64,000 nt of DNA from Lepidodermella squamata (taxonomy: Eukaryota; Gastrotricha). Under the pieces are notes generated by a model. The model did not search any database. It worked only from the letters and a program-made list of their open reading frames with translations, and had not been told where the DNA came from. Of the stretch, positions 9,497 through 20,385 are shown in pieces; position 1 is the stretch's first letter; each line of letters opens with the position of its first letter. A program made the translations under genes and the position numbers. The stretch spans positions 434,001 through 498,000 of the forward strand of contig JBLDXI010000032.1 in assembly GCA_047495785.1 (NCBI GenBank). The letters are read 5' to 3'.

Positions 9497-12271
9497 TTAG
9501 GCAAGTTCAGCTTGTTGAACGAGTTGTTGCGACAGCGAAGGCAATGACGGCATTAGATTCAAAAAAGCTGAGGATAAAAGCGAGTTCGTGTTGTTATTAT
9601 TGCTCGATGACGATGAGCTGCTCGTCGAACTGACTGTCGACGAAGCGCCGGATGCTGCTTGATTGCTGTTGTTGCTGGTGGCGATCTGCTGCACCTGCGC
9701 CATGAATGTTTCGAGTTCATCGGCGGCTTTTGTTAGAAACGAGGCTGATTCTCGATAGCCGGCGATTAGTGAACGAACCCGGCCGACGTCGCCGCCAGCT
9801 CCGAAGCGAGGCGCCATGGCGTTGAGAAGCGATGAGGTGGCTACGCCAGGGGGCGGCATAGAGAGGAGAGGCGTGGGTGGCACCGGCAGATTGCGAACCG
9901 ACAGGTCGAGAGCACCGGCACCGAGTTGAGTCGCCACTGGGGTTCCTAAAAAATGGACAAATCAAAAATTAATATGAGGCTAATTAAATTTGAAAGCTCA
10001 TTAGAACATAAAAATTCCAGGAAAATCCTAAACTAAATAGTCTAAGAATTCCAAGAAATGAGATTTTGTACTTCAAAAGCTAGGCTAAGGTAGGAAATTA
10101 TCAGGATTACTCAATAATATGACTAGTATAGCGTAGGAGGTTTGGGTCTTCAACACCCCAAGAGAAATCCTGAAACAAGGTCACCAAGTGCCTAATTGCT
10201 TAATTTTTGGCACTTCGTCTACCTCAACCAATCGAAAGACAGCCCGAAATAATTCACGTCTACTACGCCTATGCTAATAATAGGAAATTATTGGTGAGTA
10301 CAAATCTTAGAATAAACGATTTTTTAGAAATCCCATCGAAAATAAAGAAATCGATTAATTTCAAGGGAATCAATCTGAAAGCAGAACGAACTTCGACCAG
10401 AAGGGGAAAAATCTTTGAACAATTCATTCGCCGAAAAATGCTTTTCCGTTATTTCCGGCAATGCCATGATAAATTTAAAAAATCCAATTTTCAGTGTAAG
10501 GTCATCACTCAGATCACCGCTTCGAGAACACAAAATTTAACAAAACCTGGAAATATTTCAACAATCTCAAGTTCCAAGCATTTTTAGACATTTTTCATGG
10601 TAACAACCTAAAATTGTTGCTCGCTTAAGCTCGCTAACCATTTTTCCTATTTCCTTCGTGTGAAATCTCGAAATATGCCATCATGCAAAAAAATAGTCAT
10701 AAATCAGCTAAAAATCTAGACATTTTATAATGGTTCCCTGGAAGTCGCGCAAGTTTTGCAGCCATGATTCCATTCTTTTCGAATTAAAGATTTTGCTGAC
10801 TAATTTGAAGTAGGGCGCCATGCAAATTTGTTCAATCTTGTAAAATTCGTTTAGAAATATTCGGGAATCTTCCAAAATGATTCTCCCTTATCCTGCATTA
10901 TTCGGATAAGTCTCAGATTTTTCGTCAGACGACTACAATGTGTAAAAAAATTGAAGACACTCATAATCCTAACCCTTTCAATGTCTAGTATTTCGCTCGC
11001 TAATATAACAGGTTTATAAGGAATAAAACTGACCTGAACCGAGTCGATCCTGGTTCTGGAAAGCAGTGAGAAAATTTGCACCCCCAAATAGCTGACTCAT
11101 AAAATTCGCCGCCGCAGCCGCTTGTTGCTGTTGCGTGAGCTGTTGCTGGTTCTGCTGCTGCTGCTGTGGTTGCGGCGACGGCTGAGGCATGCCGCCGACC
11201 TGTTGGTTAGGCGAGGCGCGAGACTGACGCGGCAGAACAGCTTTCCGCTGCCTTGGCCGCCGCATCTGCGTCAAATGATGCGGCTGATGCATTTTCAACA
11301 GGTGATGATGGGCGCCGTTCGCCAACGGGTGACGCGCATAGCCGCTGCCCGGCATGTTCTGATCGCCGCTGATGGCCGGCGATGACCGGTAGCGCTTCGC
11401 ATCAGGCTCAACAGACCCGTCGACGTTCACCTCATCAGTTTCACCATCGATCATATCGTCGTTGTTGCAAACAGCGACGAGAGGAGACGATGAAGGCAGA
11501 TGATCATCACCAGCCATCATGTGACCGTTGTGACCGCCATTTCCGGAAACAGTCGACGAAGCGCCTGGCGTCTCGGCAGCACTTGGAGACCCCTGAAAAT
11601 CAGAAAAAAATTGTTACAAAAAATTAAAAAATCCAGCTTAATTTTAAAATATTATTATCGAATTATTCTAAGCCTATTTAAGGTACCAAAGATGAGGCTA
11701 AATCGTAGCGCTGCTTAAAGCGATGAAGCCAGCCGGTCGAAGCGCCAAAGCCTTGAACCCCAAGCCTGGCCGCGATTTCGGTCGCTTTTCGCCTGATCAT
11801 TTCCGGTCTCGGTAAAGCACCGCCATTCAACACGCGACCATCAGTTTTAATCCAGCGAACGAGCTCTTCCTCAACCTGTTCGAACTGGCCGGCTCGAAGT
11901 CGCTTGCGTGATGTCGGAACACCGTTCATTGTCAAAGCGCGTTTTATGATGAACTTCTTACGGCGGAGTGTCATCGATAGGGTTGTTGAGCTGAGGCCGG
12001 GAAATCGGCGTAAAATAACCGATCGCGGTAGTTTTTCCGCTTCGACCATTCCAATCCATCGCAGTTTATCTTCAATGCTCCACTGTTTGCGAGAAGCAAC
12101 TCCACTTCCGCCGCCGTGGCCACCAGTCGACGACGAGTGGGGAGAGGGCGCGGTTCCGATATTACTGCAGTGATTCACATCAGAAAGGGGCGAGTCGACT
12201 GTTATTTCGCTCGAACTGCCATGTTCGCTTCCGTTTTGACTGTGGTTATCTTGCTTTACTTTAAGCGCCAT
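9497..12271 (-). CDS. CENP-B/pipsqueak-type HTH transcription factor, distal-antenna-like
   Basis: Three exons, 12271-11687, 11592-11034 and 9945-9497 (minus), give 530 aa with joins in phase 0 and phase 1. Residues about 60-195 hold two helix-turn-helix units. The first is of Psq/CENP-B N type (KQWSIEDKLRWIGMVEAEK...SVILRRFPGLSSTTLSMTLR). The second is of CENPB/Tc5 type (EEELVRWIKTDGRVLN...IAARLGVQGF...WLHRFKQRYDL). No DDE nuclease domain follows, so this is a host DNA-binding protein rather than a transposase. The middle is His/Gln-rich with (Q)n and (A)n runs. Exon 3 contains GALDLSVRNL, close to the PxDLS-type CtBP-binding motif, as expected for a repressor-linked factor of the Dan/Danr kind. 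The C-terminus is Ser/Asn-rich. Intron 2 is 1,088 nt and shows nothing recognisable. Confidence 0.82.
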
Positions 12272-14426
12272 GTTATTTTTAAAAGATAACGCTTGATAGT
12301 AGAAACGAAAGCCATGACTTTTTTCATTTTCAAGGTTACAAAAATAACCATATTTGTCGGTGGTTTTTCAGGGGTAATGATGCAAGTTGAGTCACATGTT
12401 GCTGTAACGCAGCGTTAAATTTATTTAAACGCGAAAACAAGCAGTTGAACTAAGCTAGCGCTTTTAGCTAAAAATAGCGTAAATTGGGTTATCAAACATT
12501 ATACTACTGCACGATGTTGAAATTATCGCGCTACAATACCGGCGCTGAGTCAAACGAGTAACGAGTGCGCGCGCTCACGTGAAAGCTTCAATAGAGGTGG
12601 CGTGTTTTTTTGGCAGCATCAAAAGCCCCCGTGAAAGAGATTGGTCACCACATACCGACATTTTTCACCATTAATAGCTCGGCTATTGAAAACATAAGAA
12701 GTTTATAGATCCGCCTTAAAAAATCGCAGTGGCGGGTAGAATAAGAGCAGCTGAAAGTTGATTAGATGTGTCAGGTCTGCACCGACGAGGTTGGCGTCAA
12801 ATCGCCGATTTCAGCTAAAAATAAAGTGAGCAGTCCCAAGCCGCGAAGCATGGAAAGTTGATATCTGCACGTGCAAGCTATTCATTTCTAAGAAAAATGA
12901 AGCAGCCAGCTAGTAATAAAGACATGTGAAGGTGTTTTATTACGCAGGGGTCTTCTAACGGCTAGTTTTTATGACACTGTAGCTCGGGTAAAAAGTGCGA
13001 CACCGAAATTAATAAGCGAGAGCGTCTTGTAAAGAAATCAAGTGTTGGTAAACAAGATTTCAGGAATGGCTGTTATTTCGAAAATAGAAGCAGTTATAGC
13101 TGGCAATTTTTACGATCGTTTACCTACTACGACTACTACATGACGTTAACGGAAACGCATAAAACTTGAGCGCAATAAATGTTGGCGCGTTCGCTTTGTA
13201 GATGCCGCGCATTTATGGCACCGCGTGTGCATTGACTGTAAGCGGAAGTCGAGCAGAGAACTGTTTTATTAATTAAGGCGCGATAATCAAGTCGCATCGC
13301 GCGCGGGCTTTTCACGGAAATTGCGCCTGATTCGCGGGATTTTTATGCGAATAACTCGTAACTGTCTGTTGAGAGAAAATTTATTATAACGCATAGTAAA
13401 TAAATTTATTGGCGGGCAATAATAATCGCATAACGGCTAGGTAGTTTATAGCAAGTAGCGTGTAGTGCACCTTGCCTTCTTCACGCTGGCTGGGCCGAGG
13501 GAACCTGGTTGGCCGCGCGAGAGAGGTCGCACCCATCGCAAGTTGTACCGCATACTAATAATATAACGCAGGGCGCACTTTTTGAGAACAAAAGAGGTGC
13601 GAGTTTCGTTGCGCGCATCTACATCTCGCCCGAGACATCTTTTCCACATTAATCACACGCGACAATGATGTCTCATTACAAGATGATGATGATGAGTGCA
13701 TAAATCAGCGCATCTTTTATCAAATTTAAGGTAGATATGAAAGGCTTCGCAAAAAAGGAAGTTGTTTTGCGAATCCTCACAAAACATTGGCATTGCATAC
13801 TACGATGAATTTATTTCCTGACGTGGGCTCTTTTGTTATTATTGTATTATCGCCTTACCTCAAGCGTTATTATCTTTTTTAACCGCAGTAATTTTGCGGA
13901 TGGCGTTTTTTTTACGAAATTTAGCGCCGTCTTGATCTATTTTCGTACACGTGAGCGCGTTATAATGAGTGCCGTGGCATCATCTGTCATTGTAGCGAGA
14001 AAAACATGCGAAGGCGAGATGTGGAAAAAAAAACGCCCAGGTAATCGAATTCGCCTCAGCGCCATCACCTTTCGCTTCGGAATAGCGCATGCTACGTGCA
14101 TCCGAGCGTAGATTATTTCATTAAAGTGTTAAATTCAATAAAAAAACGCAACCGTATCGCAATGTAATATGATTCGTTTTGTTACAGCTTTGCACCGAAT
14201 GTCGAGATATATCTAGAAAAATGCAGTCATCCTGACCGGACATCCAACTTCAAGACAAACGTGTAACAGTTATCGAAATTGTCACGAAGTCACACAAGAA
14301 AAATGACCGAAATCTGTCGAAAAAGTGTGACAAACGCACAGCGCCTACGACAGTAGGGCGAACTAAAAAACGATCAATCGTCCTTTTCGAGGTGATTAAT
14401 TATAACTCGCAAATACTTATCAGTAT
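12272..14426. other. Intergenic stretch upstream of the CENP-B-type gene
   Basis: No gene supported. It should hold the promoter of the minus-strand gene starting at 12271 and possibly downstream exons of the THAP gene. A copy of the recurrent motif (gatccgccttaaaaaatc) lies at about 12707-12725. A GATGATGATGATG run is at about 13683. Confidence 0.45.
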
Positions 14427-15077
14427 CTATGTAGTTTCGTTAATTAAGAAAAAAACGGAACTTACTTCGTAATTATCACCTGACCGCCGAAGGTCTTCAT
14501 GGACATGCGGCTTCATGTCGTCGCCAATTGAATAAGGAGAATCGATCATGTTCTTGCCATCAGGCAACAAAGACCAGCGGGTCGATGGAGGTCCTGATCC
14601 CTGCTGGTTCTCTTCGCCGTTGTTGTTGTTGTTGTTGTTGTTGTTAGCGTTGTGGTTGTTATTTTTCATAGACAAGTTTGCAGGCGATGCAGCGCTCATT
14701 TTCGCAATCATCGAATTAGGCGTTGTAGGTTCCGCCTTCAAAGCCCGCAAGTCATCGGTCGACAAATTGTGGAGCGGGAAAGCTGGGAACATGGCTTGAA
14801 CGTTATCGGCCGGGAAGTTGAACAGCGACGGCACGGCGGTTCGTTTCAAGACACGCCGGCCGTCTTTATGAACGACAAAATTATCGAGTTCAAAATGCTC
14901 GGAACAGATTCGGAGATTTCGCGACAACGGGTAATTTGTCACGCCAATCTTGGCGACCCAGCTTTGAAGCAGGTTTAGATCGGAAACCGGGAGACGGTGG
15001 AAAGACACTCCGCGGCTTCGGCAATCCTCACGATCAGGTCGGTTCTGGCAGCCCCAGACCATGCAGCAGTAAACCAT
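14427..15077 (-). CDS. THAP-type zinc-finger protein (3' end uncertain)
   Basis: The frame from the ATG at 15077 gives 216 aa. Residues 1-90 form a THAP domain. The C2CH ligands are visible: Cys in the CCMVWGC start, then CSEH with the Cys and His spaced as in the family. So are the invariant Trp (LQSWVAK) and the AVPSLF-type box (RTAVPSLFNF). THAP domains bind DNA with zinc. After it come a low-complexity Asn run (encoded by TTG/GTT repeats near 14620-14645) and a short acidic tail. A strong donor GAA|GTAAGT lies at 14466-14465, so residues after about 204 may be intronic and one or more 3' exons may exist at lower coordinates. I could not identify them with confidence. Confidence 0.82.
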   Translation of the reverse strand: MVYCCMVWGCQNRPDREDCRSRGVSFHRLPVSDLNLLQSWVAKIGVTNYPLSRNLRICSEHFELDNFVVHKDGRRVLKRTAVPSLFNFPADNVQAMFPAFPLHNLSTDDLRALKAEPTTPNSMIAKMSAASPANLSMKNNNHNANNNNNNNNNGEENQQGSGPPSTRWSLLPDGKNMIDSPYSIGDDMKPHVHEDLRRSGDNYEVSSVFFLINETT

Positions 15078-17473
15078 TTTTTTTACAAAGTATTAACACA
15101 GCTATTAATTAAAAAGAGATAAAAAATTAAGGCGACCATTTCTCGGTGCATAGTGTTATTGAGATGGTAACTTTTCAGTACCATTTATGCGCGAGTTTTT
15201 TGCGTCTTTGACGCATCGCGCTGCTAAGCAACTTTGAAAAGTTGAAACTGCTGGCGTCTATGAGCGAATGAATGGCGATCGTGGCGCCCCTCCTTTGAAA
15301 AAGTGCCATCATCACCATCATAGTCATAGTCATAATCGGGTGCACGCATTAGCGCCGCCGCAATTCAGGCTACGGTGCTGCACCTAATCCGGTGTGAGAA
15401 GAAAGGCGTGCCCGAGAGGCCCCGCGCGCCCGTTATGAAAAGACCGCGTACAGTGGTGGCCAGCCAAAGTTCACTCGCGATGGATGGGACAGGATGCGCC
15501 CTGTGTCTGTTACACAAAACGTGTGTCGACGATGGCGAACGGCGATAAAGGTAATTCATCAGATTTAGCAACTCGAGCGCCCGGGTGCTATATAACAATA
15601 ATAACACAACTAAACGCGAAGTAATAATAGGACTAATCTCTTAAAAGCGCCTATTATTATTATGTTATTTCCAGCATGGCTTTGGGCGTTTGAAGTTTAG
15701 GGAACGCACGTACCGGGCTTAAATGAAACGAAAACAATTCACGCTGAGGCTTCCATTGCACCTTGCGAGGCTCGCGACGAAGGTGGTGGTAATGATGCGA
15801 CAGCGGCGGTGGCGGGTTTAGGGCCCACGATACGATGGAACGCGCGCACGCTTCTCAAAATATTGCAATACGGCAGCCCCTGCTGCTAAATAACTGTACG
15901 GCAGTACTAAAATTATTGTCAACCAACCAAACCAACGGTCGGCAACAAGCGAGCGAGCGAGCGGGAGGAGGTGGCCAGGTCTGGGTTGGCTTTGCTCGGC
16001 CACATTACTGCGAAAATAATTACACACCAGGCAGCCGCCGAGCGAGAGGAGACAAGCAATAAACGCGCGTGTGTTTTCTGCAGCGCCAGAGTGGCTGTCG
16101 TGGTCTTCTTTATTAATGGGCACCGAGAGCGCGGGATGAGCCCGCACCACACGACCAGCACGTGGCAGTGGCGAAAAAACCATAATAAACGACGCGTTCT
16201 TTTTTAATGACCCCCTCGTGCAGCAGTCGACAGGCGCCCTAGAAATTATAAAAACAAACACGGTTCTGCCGGGTTGTTTTATGCGCAGCGAAAAAAAATG
16301 ACAGAAAAAACGATATTTAAGGAGGACTTTTCATTTTAATACCGGAAATTTATTGCAGAAACAGAACATGGCAGTGGAACTAGTACCTCGTCGATTAACG
16401 ACTTCAGCAATCCTCACGGCCCGTTAAAACTGACGATAATGAGCCAAGGCATGTTTTGAATGAATATTGTCGTTCAATAAAGCCGCCGCCGCCAGGCCTG
16501 GTTCGCGTGGTGACCTGCAGTGCGTTTGTTGCTGTTCGACGTGGGTATTACTGCGTAGCCCACCAATACGCACGACGCGACTGGCGGCGGCGGTGGCAAT
16601 AAACCAGTCCCTTTGCGAAAATTATTATTTGAAGCTAGGTAGGTATAGATGATATGTGCGCGCAATCTCCAATGGGTACATCTCTCGCTGAATTTCTGCC
16701 GGCTACCGCGCGGTGTCGTTGTGGCCAATCCTCTTAACATCGCCACGTTATGCTTAACCCCAAACAAGGAGCCGCGCTTTGGTTGTATTGCGCGCCGCCG
16801 ACCTGCAATGATATGACGATGATGATGATGATGATGACGAAGTACAATTCGGGTGGGTTTTTGCCGTGTAGAAAGCATAACAATCAATTTCGCAATATGA
16901 TTCTAAAAACCGGCGCGATTTCCCACCGAGCGCGGCTGGTTGATGCTCCATTAAGTTATGTAGCCAGTCTGGCACCGCTGGGAAAAAAAGCGTCGAGTAG
17001 AGGATGAGTAAAGTGCGCGGGGTTTGAATTTTTAATGGGCAAGCGAGTAAAAAGCTTCCGCGCACTACTACCATCACCTCACCTCCACGATTGTGACGGA
17101 TCTCAGGGCGTCGGCGCATCAGCATTAGCAGGCGCAGTGCTCGCTTTTTTGTATAGGCAAACAATAAATAGCACGAAAAATACGTGAATAGAAAATGCGA
17201 ATATAGCAGCTTATACCAGCTGCGGTGTTGTTCGGTATCACGGAGAGGTCTTCACTTTAGGCCGATAGATTATAGCCGCTCCGGAACGTGGCAAAACTGA
17301 CAAATAATGATCAAAATGGCAATAAAACAAAAATTAAAACTTAGCGCCTCCAAATTTCCAATTTTTTAAACAGAAAAAAGCCTCGCAATAAAGGATGACT
17401 TGCGATAATGCAACGGTTTTGTCTGAATTGGAATCCCGCTCTTTTGAGTTTTCATTTTCGTTTTACCTAAAAA
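15078..17473. other. GC-rich non-coding region upstream of the THAP gene
   Basis: Overlapping open frames on both strands come from GC-rich composition and show no domain, so I call no gene. Simple repeats occur (CATCATCACCATCATAG near 15309, a GATGATGATG run near 16818). A copy of the recurrent motif is at about 16314-16333. It probably contains promoter or 5' UTR sequence of the minus-strand THAP gene. Confidence 0.45.
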
Positions 17474-19375
17474 TACCGTAAGCTGGCCTAATTTCGGACA
17501 AAAACGTGTTTTTCGGGCTTCGTTTTGTGAGGTTAACGAATTTCTTTACACGCTTTATGTCAAAAGATGCGCCTTGAAAAACTGCATAGTCTAGCATCAA
17601 CTCCGGTAAACAAATAATTTTCCCTGTACAGGTATTGAAGGAAAACTGATCCGGCTAATTTCGGACACAACTGGAGTAATTTCGGACAGCTCAGTGTGAA
17701 TATTTAGATTGGGGCCAAAGTTCACATTAAAGCGAGATAAAATTTGTGAGCAGATTAAAAGTAAAAAAAATAAAAAAATAAAATGCATGAGAGGGATTCG
17801 AACCCTCGATCGTGAATTGTGCTCCCAACGCAGCTGGTGCTGTTCTCACTGAGATATGGATTTTAAAAAATGTCACGGTCAAGTGGCATACCTATTTTTA
17901 AATTCTTTGTAGTAGTCATAGATAAATAAGTGAGAAAAGATAGGAAACTCCTGCATGAGCATTGTTCCGAAATTCGGCGTCAGCTGTGACCAATGGTTGA
18001 ACGCTCGTCCATTTTCGTTTAATCGAAATTTTGGCATTTTTTCAAGCCTCACTTCTCATTCTTATTGCATAGCCCACCTGGCAAACGCTGCGCAAGACCT
18101 CAGTCTATATTCAAGGGCATCTTGCCCAGATACCGTATTTTTTTGAATTTTGTTCATAGCGTCGAAATTCGAAATTTGCATCTCAGCCGCGCGGGATTGT
18201 CGATAAAAAATTTCTAAAAAATCGACCAACTTTGGAATTTATTTGCCAAAATGGTAAGTCGAATTTTTCGCCGCACGGCGGCCCATGATGCTATCACACC
18301 TTCGTCTACATCCTGTAAAAGTTTCAGACTTGGCTTTTGAATCAGGGCGAAATGGGAGTTGATCTAAAAATGTCGACTTTTTACTTGCAAAATCGCGAGA
18401 ATCGAGGAAAATGTTCCTCACTTTTAAGTTGTGCGTGCACCATGTGGCTCACACAGCTACGATGAATCATGCGCATACGATGACCATTTTTAATAAAAAT
18501 CAATGGCAAAGATTAGGAAAAATCACACTTCCAATTCCACTCTACCGCTCGTCTCACTTGCAGAAGCCAAAGTTGCTGTTTTGGCTGGTATTAGAACATA
18601 GGCAGATGTACCTATAGCCAAAAGGAAACGCCAAAATACGACTTACCATTTTGGCAAAAAAATTTCAAAGTTTAACAACTTTTTAGATTTTTTTTAACAA
18701 CGCTTCCATACGGCTGAGCAACAAATTTCGAATTTTGATGCTATGAACAATATTCAAAAAATACGGTATCTGGGGAAGATGCCCGACCATTAAGACTGAA
18801 GCCTTGCGCAGCGTTTGCCAGGTGGGCTATGCAATAAGAATGAGAAGTGAGGCTTGAAAAAATGCCAAAATTTCGATTAAACGAAAATGGACGAGCGTTC
18901 AACCATTGGTCACAGCTGACGCCGAATTTCGGAACAATGCTCATGCAGGAGTTTCCTATCTTTTCTCACTTATTTATCTATGGTAGTAGTTTGAAGCTGT
19001 CCGAAATTAGCCGGGACAAAATGGGTTTTCTAAAGCATTTCCTGATCAAAATTTTCGTTTAAAAACGGTTTGAACATTATAACAGCATTACTAAATCGAT
19101 GGCGCTCTATATTTTCCGCTTCTTTCCACCAAAAAATACCTACTTGGTGAAAAGTTAGTAATTTTGGGTTGCGGGACATGCCTGCGAAGAAATTGGGCCA
19201 TTCTTCGCATCCATATCCGTTTTTCATCTTTCATGTGTCATTTGAAAGACAAGACTCAGGACTATCTTCTGCATTTGAACGGACTCTAATTTGCCCGGGT
19301 TGAGGAGAAATTTAATTTCAAAGTCATAAGTGTCCGAAATTACCCCGTCCGATGAAATTAGACCAGCTTACGGTA
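17474..19375. mobile_element. 1.9-kb palindromic element with TACCGTAAGCTGG ends
   Basis: The ends taccgtaagctgg (17474-17486) and ccagcttacggta (19363-19375) are exact inverted copies, and the match continues imperfectly (ctaatttc next to both). A TA at each border would suit a Tc1/mariner-type target. Inside, about 355 bp at roughly 17910-18265 recur in inverted orientation at roughly 18636-18987 with about 85-90% identity, so the centre forms a long stem around a ~370-bp loop. Both arms can be translated into the same 60-residue frame, but this only mirrors the DNA repeat and is not evidence of a gene. No transposase was found. Confidence 0.75.
17783..17866 (-). pseudogene. tRNA-like sequence (degenerate, Ala-like)
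   Basis: Read on the minus strand, a B box GGTTCGAATCC sits in a perfect T arm (GAGGG/CCCTC, plus 17791-17807). It is preceded by an A-box-like TATCTCAGTGAGAACAGC and a possible anticodon hairpin CCA-GCTGCGT-TGG (TGC). The acceptor stem does not pair and the region between the anticodon arm and the T arm is too long. It is therefore a tRNA pseudogene or the head of a tRNA-derived SINE. It lies inside the palindromic element, on its left side only. Confidence 0.5.
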
Positions 19376-20385
19376 CTGACAGAAAACGGTGACTTCTTGT
19401 ATTTAAGTACAGGAGTTTTAAGAAATTGAGGAGTTCCATTGGCAAAAGAATGCTTGAAATTCTTCAACTTCTTAAAGATCCTCATTAAATTGACGCGCCT
19501 TCTGCGGAATTTTTCGGCCACCCTGTAAAGAAATTTCAAGTTCAAATAGACATTTTTTGATCAAACTCAGATTTTCACGGCATAAACAAGCTCGTTTCTT
19601 GTATCTTGTATATTTTCAATATTTTCCTGTACAGTATCCAACGACCATATCTTGCGAAATTTCGGCTAAACCCTTCAGAATGTTCAGTCGTAAAGAACGA
19701 AATTTGAACCGTTTACAACGCAAACAAGGTGCATGAAATGCGCCGTTCCGAAAAAATTTCTTTAGGAAGCTTTCCCCTGCCTGTCGAATTCGCTCGCTCG
19801 ATTTATAATTTATACGAATAATTTTTGACTCTTGGAATTTCGAATAATTTCCCCCTGAAATTGATTGAATTTTAGGCATAGGTATGAACTTCACTGAAAT
19901 CACTTTGATTCAATAGATATGGGCTTGGGACTAATAATAATATGACCATTATTCCCAAGCTCGAGTGCACACTGCTGGCCAAACGACACGGTGGAAATGA
20001 GACCGTTTGTAAGAAAGCGACTGATATCTTGAAAAGTGCCGCAATGAATCACAATCAAAACACCATTTACTACTAATAACGGACAATTTTTAATCAAATC
20101 GCCACGAAGTAATCAGCGGTTTTCTATTTATGGCAGTACCATAATGATAAAAATAATGTTTCCCCGCGCAGAAAAAACCATGGCGTGAATCACGTACTCA
20201 AACATATGGACAAAGTACCGGAGTATGGACAATATTGCATCATAATAATTAGTTCAGTCGTTATTCATCAGGATAAGGTAATCGCAAACAGTTCCGCCGC
20301 AATTTATCGTGCTCTATATATTGGATTCCTTTTGCCACATAAACCGCATTGTAATACATTTGCGTTTGAATAAAAACCAATACTC
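19376..20385. other. Intergenic stretch before the P450 gene
   Basis: AT-rich and without a recognisable gene on either strand. It should contain the P450 promoter. Confidence 0.45.

Noticed and set aside
10207-10587. 126-codon plus-strand frame in intron 2 of the CENP-B-type gene
   Set aside because: AT-rich composition, no domain, and antisense to an intron without splice or signal context.
15818-16261. Long overlapping frames on both strands at 15.8-17.2 kb
   Set aside because: They arise from GC-rich composition; no domains, no consistent splice sites, and frames overlap in several phases.
17955-18944. Two nearly identical 60-residue frames on opposite strands, as if a duplicated small gene
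   Set aside because: They are mirror images caused by the inverted DNA arms of the palindromic element; there is no independent coding evidence.
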